Shown here: one piece after another, positions 56,391-64,000 of the stretch | Layout of the letters: each line of letters opens with the position of its first letter | How positions within the stretch are numbered: the first letter of the stretch is position 1 | NCBI GenBank assembly: GCA_016713535.1 | Contig: JADJOY010000001.1 | Location: 434,001 to 498,000, forward strand | DNA: 64,000 bases | Direction of reading: 5' to 3' | Source of the DNA: Deltaproteobacteria bacterium | GTDB taxonomy: Bacteria > JADJOY01 | Notes under the pieces: generated by a model | What the model was told of the DNA's origin: nothing | Database searches by the model: none | Seen by the model: the letters and a program-made list of their open reading frames with translations, nothing else | Program-made: the position numbers and the translations under genes

Positions 56391-57601
56391 GCTGGCCGCT
56401 GGGACGGCTCGAACGCGCGCGCCACGCGAGCGACGCGTTCGATGTCGCCGGGTCGAACCCCGGCGTGGATCGGGATCTGGATGCTCTCGGCCAGGAGCCG
56501 CCGTGCCACGGGGAACTCGCCGCGCGGGTCGAAGCGGGCGCCGTTGTCGTGCATGAGGTGGTGACCGGTGTCGATGCCCGCACCGAGCAACCGGCGCGCG
56601 AGCTCGGCGCGGCGCTCGGCCAGGATCACGTAGAAGTACGCGACGCCGCGCGTGGCGGGACGGTCGCGCAGTCGTGGAATCGTGGGTGGCAGCGCGTCGT
56701 CGAGCGCATCGGCGAGTGCGCGGCGGCGGTCGATGTCGGCTCGCAGGTGGGCCACGTGGTCGAGCGCGACGCGCGCCGAGAGCTCCGAGATCGGTCCCCA
56801 GCTCGCGGTGCCGCCGGGGCGGTTCGCGACCGCCTGGTAGCTCGACGCGAGGTCGCCGCCGCGGCGGGCGAGCCCGGTGAGCAGCGGATACGCGGTGAGG
56901 GTGAAGAGCGCCCGTCGCGTCGCCAGCCAGAGCGCCGCCCCCTTGAGCGCGCGTTTCACGGTCGCCGCCCTGGGCTCGGGGGGGGCGAGGGCCAGCGCCT
57001 GGCGCACCGCGGCGGCGAAGCGCACGTCGGCCGTGAGCACCGCGCCGCCGCCGAAGCCGGTGAAGGGCTTGGTGAAGTTGAAGCTCAGGTAGCCCGCGAC
57101 GCCGAAGGTGCCGACGGGCTGGCCGCGAGCGGTCGCGCCGATGGCGTGGGTGGCGTCTTCGATCAGGGGCAGGCCGTGCTCGTCGCAGACGGCCAGAGTG
57201 GCGTCGAGATCGGCGACTCGCCCGAAGTGGTGGGCCGTCACCACGGCGGACACCGAGGCGTCGAGGAGCGGCGGGAGGAGCCGCGCGTCGGGGTTGGCGT
57301 CGAGCGGATCGGAATCGACGAAGCGCGCCTCGTGGTCGAGGTCGCCGAGGGTGTCGGGAACGCTCATGTCCGTGTAGCAGGGCACCACCACGCGCGAGCC
57401 GCGCCGCAGCTCGAGCGCCCTCACGATCGCACCCAGCGCCGCGCGGCCCGACGCCGCCGTCACCACGTGCGGCACGTCGAGCTCGCGGGAGAGCGCGCGC
57501 TCGAGCGCCGCCGCCGCGCCGCTCGGCGGCGAGAGCAACCCCCGCGCGATCGTCACCACGTCGCGTGGCGCGAAGTCGATCGTCCGCCGGGCCACCGCCA
57601 T
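56378..57601 (-). CDS. DegT/DnrJ/EryC1/StrS-type PLP aminotransferase
   Basis: A 407-residue fold-type-I PLP enzyme of the sugar-aminotransferase family. The start of the fold includes VPHVVTAASGRAAL and VVVPCYTDMSVPDTL. LPLIEDATHAIGA holds the pyridine-binding Asp. YLSFNFTKPFTGFGGG carries the Schiff-base lysine, Lys178. Substrate is probably a nucleotide-sugar or similar ketone, but no sugar-biosynthesis genes are adjacent. It follows the proline-catabolism gene by 74 bases on the same strand. The N-terminus reads MAVARRTIDFAPRDVV. Confidence 0.85.
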   Translation of the reverse strand: MAVARRTIDFAPRDVVTIARGLLSPPSGAAAALERALSRELDVPHVVTAASGRAALGAIVRALELRRGSRVVVPCYTDMSVPDTLGDLDHEARFVDSDPLDANPDARLLPPLLDASVSAVVTAHHFGRVADLDATLAVCDEHGLPLIEDATHAIGATARGQPVGTFGVAGYLSFNFTKPFTGFGGGAVLTADVRFAAAVRQALALAPPEPRAATVKRALKGAALWLATRRALFTLTAYPLLTGLARRGGDLASSYQAVANRPGGTASWGPISELSARVALDHVAHLRADIDRRRALADALDDALPPTIPRLRDRPATRGVAYFYVILAERRAELARRLLGAGIDTGHHLMHDNGARFDPRGEFPVARRLLAESIQIPIHAGVRPGDIERVARVARAFEPSQRPAQNL

Positions 57602-57675
57602 CCCGGCTACGTAGCAAGGCGCCTTGGCGCGAGCAAGCGAGGGACCGCCTCGATCGCGGGACGGCGCGCGGGGTC

Positions 57676-60600
57676 CTATGGCAGGAACGCGTCCGCCCGC
57701 GGGTCGATCCAGCCGTGGCGCTGGGTGTCCATCGAGATCGATTGCTCGCGCAGGAAGGGCAGCAGGTCGCGGTCGGTGCCGGTGCGCTCTCGCGGCACAT
57801 CACCACGCGCGTCACCCCGGGTAGCCGCGCGATCAGCGCGTCGCACGGCTCGCGAGCGGCGTCGGAGACCGCGACGGCGGCACCCGCGGCGCGCGCGGCA
57901 TCCTGGCGAAGCCGGACCATCAGCGGATCGTCGCCGTCCTCGATGCGGATCACCACGCCGGGACACGGGCGATCGCGGAGCAGGTTGAGCTGGCCGGGAA
58001 TGCGCTGGGTGTGACGGGGGCTGCCGAGCCCGCCACGCTCGTAGCGGGTGACCTCGCTCACATGGCCGGTCACGCGCACGAGCTGCGCCGCGTACTTGGG
58101 CCCCCCGGCCTTGGCGCCCGGGCCGAGGCCCGAGAGGCCCCAGCCTCCGAAGGGTTGACGATCGACGACCGCACCGACCAGGGGCCGGTTCACGTAGAGG
58201 TTGCCGGCCCGGAGGTGCTCGATCCAGTGGCGCCACTCGGACTCGTCGAGGCTCTCGAGGGCGCTCGTCAACCCGTAGCCGCTCGCGTTGACCAGGTGGA
58301 TCGCGTGGTCGAGGTCGCGCGCCCGCATCACGCACGCGACCGGCCCGAAGAGCTCCTCGCGGTGGCCAGGTGAGCCCTCCTGCACGTCCCACACGATCCC
58401 GGGCGAGAGGTGACGCGGGCCGACGAGCCGGGGCGCGAGCGCCCAGCGCTCGCCGGGGGGCAGCTCGCGCAGCACGGCGCTCAGCGCGGGGCCGGGCTCG
58501 GCGGCGAGCGGCGCGAGCTCCGTGGCCGGATCCGTGGCTGGACCGAGGCGCAGCGTGGACGCGGCCTCCACCAGGCGGCGCTCGAAGCTCGGGTCGTCGA
58601 AGACATCGGCCTCGGCCACGATCAGCGACGCCGCCGAGCACTTCTGGCCACCGTGGGAGAAGGCGCCTCGCAGGATGTCGGCGATGGCGCGGTCGCGGTC
58701 GGCGGTGGCGGTGACGATGATCGCGTTCTTGCCGCCGGTCTCGGCGAAGATCGGGAGCTCGGGCCGCGCCGCGAGCAGGCGGCGAGCGGTCGCCGTGCTG
58801 CCGGTGAACACCAGCGCGTCCAGGCTCGGGTGCGCGACCAGTCGTTCGGCGCCGTCGCTCTCGCACGGCACGAGCTGGAGTGCGTCGCGGGGGACGCCCG
58901 CGTCCCACAGCGCCTGGCTGCCGAGCGAGGCGACCTCCTCGGCGAGCGGAGACGGCTTGAGCAGCACGCGATTGCCGCCGACGAGCGCGGCGAGCACGCC
59001 GCCGAGCGGGATCGCGAGCGGGAAGTTCCACGGCGCGATCACCGCGACGGCACCGCGCGGAACGAGCGTGATCCGGCGATCGGCGGCGAGCGTGTCGAGC
59101 GTGCGCGCGTAGTAGGCCGCGTAGTCGATCGCCTCGGCGATCTCGGGGTCGGCGTCGGCGGGCGTCTTCGAGGTCTCATGGGCCATCGCGGCCATGAGCG
59201 CGAAGCGGCGTTCGGCGAGCGCGTTCGCGGCGGCGAGCAGGATCTCGCGGCGTTCACCGAGCGAACGGGTGCCCCAGCCCGAGGGATCGGCGGCCGCCCG
59301 CGCCACGGCCTCGCCGACCGCGGCGGCGGACACCCGCGCTGCGGTCGCCACCGGCCGCGCGGCGCGCCCACGGAGGGCGGCGCCGAGCGCCGCGCGATTC
59401 GGTGCGCGGGCCCAGTCGGTCTCGGGAGCGTTGCGGAAGGCCGCCTCGCGCCGCTCGCCGGCGGACGGCGCGTCGAGCACGGGCCGATCCTCCCTGCTCC
59501 GGCGCAGCGCCGCGCGGAAGCGGCCCTCCTCCCCGCGCCACTCGGCGTCGCCGACCTGCATGGTGAACGCGTGGCGAAGGAAATGCTCGGGCGCCGCGTT
59601 CTCGTCGAGCCGGCGCAGGAGGTACGCCACCGCGCTCAGGACCTCGTCGTCGGTGGAGGCCGGTGCATACACGAGAACGTCGGGTGTCTCCTCGGCGACC
59701 GAGCGCAGCAGCGGCTCGGCCATGCCGTGGAGCATCTCGATGGTGAGCCGGTCGAGGGTGCCGCGCTCGCGCGCGAGCGTGATCGCGAGCGCGACGTCGA
59801 ACAGGTTGTGCGAGGCCACCCCGACCCGCACGGCCCGGGCGTTCTCGGGCTCGAGCGCGATCGCGAGCATGCGCTTGAAGTGCACGTCGGTATCGCCCTT
59901 GGCCGCGAAGGTCGGCGGCGCGAGACCACGCAGGCGCGCTTCGAAGCGCTCGAGCCCCAAGTTGGCGCCCTTGACGAGGCGGATCCGGACGGGCGCGCCG
60001 CCCGCGTCGACTCGCGCTCTGGCCCAGCCGATCAACTCGCGCTGTACCTCGCTCGATTCCGGTAGGTACGCCTGCAGCGCGAGGCCATGCGTGCGATCGC
60101 GAAACCGTGGCTGCTCGAGGGCGGCGCGGAACGCCGCCACCGTGAGCTCGAGATCGGCGAACGACTCCATGTCGAGGGACACGAGCTTCGCCGGACCCGC
60201 GGCCTCGTAGAGACGCGCCAGTGCCTTCACCGCTCGCGGCAGCAGCGCGTCGGTCGCGAGTGGGTGCGGGTGTGGGCAGAGCGCCGAGACCTTCACCGAG
60301 AGCGCCTCGACGTAGGGCCACGCGAGCGCGCGCTCGCAGCGCGTGAGCCAGGCTTCGGCCCCAGCGTGGGAGAGCACCGCTTCGCCTGCCCAGTTGAGGT
60401 TTACGCGGACGTGTTGCCTCCGCCGCCGCAACACGTAGCGCGCGATCGAGCCGGCCTCGCCCGGGATCAGGTAGCGGTGCAGCTCGTGCCGCAGGCCGGC
60501 AAGGAACGTGGGAACGGCGAGCGAAGGGCCGAGCGGAGCGAGCCGTCGCCACAGCTCGAGGAGCGCCTCGGTGGGAGCGCCGAGCAGGCGCGGTCGGCCG

Positions 60601-60830
60601 GCGAGCAGCGGGCGGACGACCGCCACGAGGCGGCGTGGATCGCGCGGCCGGGCCGCGCGGTCGAGGAGCCGCGCCAGGAACGGGATCCCGTCGGGGTGAG
60701 CGAGAACCCTCGCGAGCCGTGCCTGGTCACGGGCCTCGGCCGGGGTCGTCAGCGAAGCCGAGCGCGCGAGTAACCGCTCGGCCAGGCCGACCGCCTCGCG
60801 CTCCAGCGCGGCGAAGTCGGCGGACCCCAT
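57676..60830 (-). CDS. putA: Bifunctional proline dehydrogenase / P5C dehydrogenase (PutA-like), one-base deletion near the end
   Basis: Oxidises proline to glutamate in two steps; 1051 residues after repair. The proline dehydrogenase barrel runs to about 420: VNLNWAGEAVLSHAGAEAWL, RIRLVKGANLG, AVRVGVASHNLFDVA, IEMLHGMAEPLLRSV. The aldehyde dehydrogenase half follows, with VAVIAPWNFPLAIPLGG, FAETGGKNAI (general-base Glu near 693) and SHGGQKCSAAS (catalytic Cys near 731). It lacks the N-terminal ribbon-helix-helix repressor domain of E. coli PutA. The frame breaks near 57795; one added base gives RERTGTDRDLLPFLREQSIS and the stop at 57676. The very long frame continuing beyond is an artefact of codon bias. 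Confidence 0.9.
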
Positions 60831-60896
60831 AACGACATCAGGCTACCCCGGGTGGCGTGAGGCCGAGGCGAGTGGGTGGGCTGGCGCGTTCCGCCA

Positions 60897-60926
60897 TTGC
60901 GAGGCTCGACGGCGCTCGGCTATAAC
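60897..60926 (+). promoter_or_regulatory. Candidate sigma-70 promoter of livK
   Basis: TTGCGA at 60897-60902, an 18-base spacer, then TATAAC at 60921-60926. The livK ATG is at 60956 with GAGAGGAAAT before it. It lies in the 125-base divergent spacer with putA. Confidence 0.5.
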
Positions 60927-60955
60927 GCGATCGCACGCATTCGAGAGGAAATCCC

Positions 60956-62107
60956 ATGAAAACCAGGGTCTTTGGAGCGGTCCGGGTGGTCGCGATCGGG
61001 CTTGCGCTGGCGCTCGCCGCGAACGCCGTGATGGGCTCCGCCGCGCGCGCGGACGACATCCGCATCGGCCAGTACGTCTCCCTCACCGGCACCACCGCGA
61101 CGTTCGGCCAGTCGATGAACAAGGGCGTCACGATGGCCATCGACGAGACCAACTCGGCGGGTGGCTTGCTCGGCAAGAAGATCACGCTGATCACCGAGGA
61201 CGACCAGTCGAAACCCGAGGAAGCCAAGACCGCGGCGATCAAGCTGATCAAGCAGCAGCGGGTGGTGGCGCTGCTCGGCGAGATCGCGAGCAGCCGCTCG
61301 CTCGCCGCGGCGCCCGAGGCGCAGCGCGCCGGCATCCCGATGGTGACCCCGGCCTCCACGAACCCGAAGGTCACGCAGGTCGGCGACTACATCTTCCGCA
61401 CCTGCTTCATCGATCCGTTTCAGGGCAGCACCATGGCCAAGTTCGCCCACGACACCCTCAAGGCGAACCAGGTGGCGATCCTGAAGGACGTCAAGAACGA
61501 CTACAGCGTCGGGCTCGCGGAGTTCTTCGAGAAGACCTTCACCGGGCTCGGCGGGCAGGTCGTGGCGACCGAGAGCTACTCGGAGGGAGACACGGAGTTC
61601 CGCGCCGTGCTCACCGCGATCCGGTCCAAGAACCCGCAGGCCATCTACGTGCCCGGCTATTACACCGAGGTCGGCCTCATTGCGCGTCAGGCGCGAGAGC
61701 TCGGCCTCAAGGTGCCGCTCCTCGGCGGAGACGGCTGGGACTCGGAGAAGACCCTGGAGATCGGCGGCGACGCCGTCAACGGCAGCTACTACACCAACCA
61801 CCTTTCCGCCGAGGATCCGAGCCCGGTGGTGCAGGGCTTCATCCAGAAGTTCAAGGCGAAGCACGGCGAGGTGCCGGACGCGATGGCCGTGCTCGGCTAC
61901 GACGCCGGCCGCATCCTGATCGACGCGATCAAGCGCGCCGGCTCGACCGACGGCGCCAAGATCCGCGACGCGCTCGCGCAGACCAAGGACTTCCCGGGTG
62001 TATCGGGCTCGATCACGATCGACGCCGACCGCAACTCGAAGAAGAACATCGTGGTGCTCAAGATCGAAGGCGGAAAGGTCAAGTTCCAGACCTCGATCGC
62101 CCCTTGA
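60956..62107 (+). CDS. livK: Branched-chain amino-acid ABC transporter binding protein LivK
   Basis: Periplasmic binding protein of 383 residues (type I fold). Signal peptide MKTRVFGAVRVVAIGLALALAANAVMGSAARA. The mature part opens DDIRIGQYVSLTGTTATFGQSMNKGVTMAIDETNSAGGLLGKKI, the classic Liv-type opening. VVALLGEIASSRSLAAAP contains the ligand-binding SSRS region and MVTPASTNP follows. It is the first gene of livK-livH-livM. Specificity could be leucine/isoleucine/valine or another amide or organic acid. Proline catabolism sits across the divergent promoter. Confidence 0.92.
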   Translation: MKTRVFGAVRVVAIGLALALAANAVMGSAARADDIRIGQYVSLTGTTATFGQSMNKGVTMAIDETNSAGGLLGKKITLITEDDQSKPEEAKTAAIKLIKQQRVVALLGEIASSRSLAAAPEAQRAGIPMVTPASTNPKVTQVGDYIFRTCFIDPFQGSTMAKFAHDTLKANQVAILKDVKNDYSVGLAEFFEKTFTGLGGQVVATESYSEGDTEFRAVLTAIRSKNPQAIYVPGYYTEVGLIARQARELGLKVPLLGGDGWDSEKTLEIGGDAVNGSYYTNHLSAEDPSPVVQGFIQKFKAKHGEVPDAMAVLGYDAGRILIDAIKRAGSTDGAKIRDALAQTKDFPGVSGSITIDADRNSKKNIVVLKIEGGKVKFQTSIAP

Positions 62108-62204
62108 TGGAGCGACGGGCGATGGAGGGTCGCGGTCCCTCGCGACCGCCTCGCCGGCGGGACGGCGCCAGCTGGCAGCTTCGATCGGTGACGGCTGCGC
62201 CGGC

Positions 62205-62225
62205 GGGCGGGGGTGAACCCCGCCC
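62205..62225. repeat. GC hairpin between livK and livH
   Basis: Arms GGGCGGGG/CCCCGCCC with loop GTGAA, followed by CCTACAG. Member of the 8-bp-arm, 5-nt-loop family. Another palindrome, TCGCGGTCCCTCGCGA, lies at about 62129-62144. These may set relative expression of the binding protein and permeases. Confidence 0.65.
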
Positions 62226-62252
62226 CTACAGATCCCGTGTGAACTGGATCGC

Positions 62253-63156
62253 ATGAGCACGTTCGTCCAGCAGGTCCTGAACGGGCTCGCGTGGGGGTCG
62301 GTGTATGCGCTGATCGCCCTCGGCTACACGATGGTCTACGGAGTCCTCAAGCTCATCAACTTCGCTCACGGCGAGGTCTACATGATGGGCGCGATGGCCG
62401 GTTACTACGTCGGTCGCTGGGCGCAGAAGGCCGAGCTGCCGATGCCGCTCAGGCTACCGGTCACGCTGCTCGGCGCGATGGCGGCGTGCGCGGTCCTCGG
62501 CTTCCTGATCGAGCGCTTCGCGTACCGGCCGCTCCGGCAGGCCAACCGGCTCTCGGTGCTGATCACCGCGATCGGCGTGTCGCTGCTGCTCCAGAACGGT
62601 GGTCAGCTCGTGTTCGGCGCCGACCCCAAGTACTTCCCGCAGGTGCTGAGCTACTCCGAGGTGGTCAACACCGGCGGTGTGGTGCTCTCGAACATCCAGC
62701 TCGTGATCATGGTCACGGCCGTCGCGCTCATGGCGGCGCTCAACCTGTTCGTGCAGAAGACCCGCTCGGGACGCGCGATGCGCGCCGTGGCCAACGACAA
62801 GGCGGCGGCTCAGCTCGTCGGGATCTCGGTCGACCGGATCATCTCGCTCACCTTCGTGATCGGCTCCGTGCTCGCGGCGGCCGCGGGGGTGCTGGTCGGG
62901 CTCTCGAACCCCAAGGTCGACCCGCTCATGGGGATCATGCCGGGGCTCAAGGCCTTCGTGGCCGCCGTGCTGGGCGGGATCGGCAACATCCCGGGCGCGA
63001 TGCTGGGGGGGCGTGCTGCTCGGGCTGGTCGAGACGCTGGTCTCGGCGATCGGCCTCTCGACCTACCGTGACGCGATCGCGTTCGCGCTCCTGATCGGCT
63101 TCTTGCTCTTCAAGCCCACCGGTCTCATGGGTCGGCCGGACGTCGAGAAGGTCTGA
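62253..63156 (+). CDS. livH: Branched-chain amino-acid ABC permease LivH, one-base insertion
   Basis: Inner-membrane permease, 300 residues after correction. It opens STFVQQVLNGLAWGSVYALIALGYTMVYGVLKLINFAHGEVYMMGA, which is diagnostic of LivH. Helices continue through LLGAMAACAVLGFLIERFAY and LNLFVQKTRSGRAMRAVANDKAAAQLVGIS (EAA-like loop). GLKAFVAAVLGGIGNIPGAMLGG precedes a run of seven G at 63005-63011; removing one gives VLLGLVETLVSAIGLSTYRDAIAFALLI and a stop at 63156. This is almost certainly an error in the run. Confidence 0.9.
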
Positions 63157-63159
63157 GCT

Positions 63160-64000
63160 GTGGCCCCGAACGCGACCGCGCGACTCGTGTTGCAGGCGTC
63201 GGCCGCGCTCGCCGTGGTGACGGTGTGGGCGCGCTGGATCGCGCCTCACGTCAACCCCTACCAGCTCCAGGTCATCAACTACATCGGCATCAACGTCGTG
63301 ATGGCGGTGTCGCTCAACCTCATCAACGGTCACACCGGGCAGTTCTCGATCGGACACGCGGGCTTCATGGCGCTCGGCGCCTACGGCTCGGCGGCGATCA
63401 CCTGCTACGGCGGGCCGCACCTGCTGCCCTGGCTGAGCGGGACGCTCGGGCTGGCGGAAGGCACGGCGAAGGCGCTGCTGCTGAACGGGGCGATGCTGGC
63501 GGGCGGCGGGCTCGCAGCGCTCGCCGGCGTGGTCGTGGGGATTCCGACGCTGCGATTGCGCGGCGACTACCTCGCGATCGCCACGCTCGGGTTCGGAGAG
63601 ATCATCCGCGTCATCATCCTGAACCTCGACGTGGTGGGAGGGGCGCGCGGCTTCACCGACATCCCCGAGCTCGCCGGCACGTTCTGGATCTTCCTGTGGG
63701 CGTTCGTCACCGTGGCGGTGATCGCGCGCATCGTCGGCTCGACCAAGGGCCTCGCGTACTTGGCGATCCGCGAGGACGAGGTCGCTGCGGAGGCCGTCGG
63801 CATCTCGACGACCCGCACCAAGGTCTCCGCTTTCTTGCTAGGCGCCTTCTTCGCCGGCATCGGCGGCGGGCTCTTCGCGCACAACGTCACGTATCTGCAC
63901 ACCAACATGTTCACCTTCATGAAGTCCATCGAGTACATCGTGATGGTGGTGCTCGGTGGCATGGGCAGCATCACCGGTTCGGTGGTGGCCGCGGTGGTGC
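63160..64000 (+). CDS. livM: Branched-chain amino-acid ABC permease LivM, 3' end beyond the window
   Basis: GTG 63160 opens VAPNATARLVLQASAALAVV, four bases after the livH stop, and the frame stays open to the last base (about 280 residues). Diagnostic elements are NYIGINVVMAVSLNLINGHTGQFSIGHAGFMALGAYGSA, IPTLRLRGDYLAIATLGFGEIIRVIILN and AIREDEVAAEAVGISTTRTKVSAFLLGAFFAGIGGGLFAH. ATPase genes livG and livF would be expected just beyond the window. Confidence 0.93.
   Translation, partial: MAPNATARLVLQASAALAVVTVWARWIAPHVNPYQLQVINYIGINVVMAVSLNLINGHTGQFSIGHAGFMALGAYGSAAITCYGGPHLLPWLSGTLGLAEGTAKALLLNGAMLAGGGLAALAGVVVGIPTLRLRGDYLAIATLGFGEIIRVIILNLDVVGGARGFTDIPELAGTFWIFLWAFVTVAVIARIVGSTKGLAYLAIREDEVAAEAVGISTTRTKVSAFLLGAFFAGIGGGLFAHNVTYLHTNMFTFMKSIEYIVMVVLGGMGSITGSVVAAVV

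Noticed and set aside
55059-57675. Apparent C-terminal extension of the PutA-like protein through the aminotransferase and the FadL gene
   Set aside because: It follows a one-base break near 57795. The correct frame ends at 57676, and the extension is antisense or out of frame to real genes.

Overview
The window looks like chromosome from a free-living Gram-negative bacterium with very high GC. Outer-membrane proteins ending in Phe (a porin and two FadL-type barrels), a tripartite macrolide-exporter-like system, a PhoB/PhoR phosphate regulon and an HpnB/CrtQ-type glycosyltransferase suggest a lineage of the old 'Deltaproteobacteria' kind (Myxococcota, Desulfobacterota or Binatota). That placement is inference; no rRNA or marker set is present. 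Three transposase regions are all broken. About eight ordinary genes carry single-base indels, several in short G/C runs, which looks like residual sequencing error.

Layout. 1-1.3 kb: remains of an IS110 transposase. 1.6-7.1 kb: Lhr-type helicase overlapping a Nei-type DNA glycosylase, a likely DNA-repair operon. 7.4-10.5 kb (minus strand): glycosyltransferase and GH3-family acyl-adenylating enzyme. 10.7-13.9 kb (minus): MacB permease, LolD-type ATPase and MacA adaptor. 14.1-20.4 kb: a stand-alone 2-oxo-acid acyltransferase domain, a large periplasmic-binding-protein/chemoreceptor fusion, and an ABC-2 exporter pair. 21.1-25.4 kb: arylsulfotransferase-like protein, then an acyltransferase / SDR / HAD-phosphatase operon. 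25.7-28.4 kb: Fe-S PD-(D/E)XK nuclease, SGNH-like secreted protein, and a two-gene nucleotidyltransferase unit. tRNA-Arg(CCG) lies at 28.45 kb with a visible promoter. 28.7-33.9 kb: an unknown secreted-protein gene cut by an IS1380 remnant that is itself interrupted by a decayed IS21 element.

34-47.5 kb is a phosphate-starvation region: pstSCA on plus, then phoB-phoR-porin-pstB-phoU on minus. Between the two halves sit a large secreted glycoside-hydrolase-like gene and a tandem array with a 162-bp period. CGTCAC direct repeats spaced 11 bp apart (putative Pho boxes) precede pstS, the porin and phoB. 48-50.6 kb: AsmA/DUF748-like protein overlapping an NAD-kinase-like gene. 50.8-53.6 kb: aconitase A. 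53.8-56.4 kb: tandem FadL-type barrels. 56.4-60.8 kb (minus): DegT-type aminotransferase and bifunctional proline dehydrogenase/P5C dehydrogenase. 60.96 kb to the end: LivK-LivH-LivM amino-acid ABC transporter, with livM running off the window.

The intergenic spaces are unusually structured. Several families of short hairpin repeats recur between genes in both orientations, and their stems differ by compensatory changes between copies. They converge in the tandem array beside phoU. Together with the binding-protein/chemoreceptor fusion, these are the most promising leads for something undescribed.
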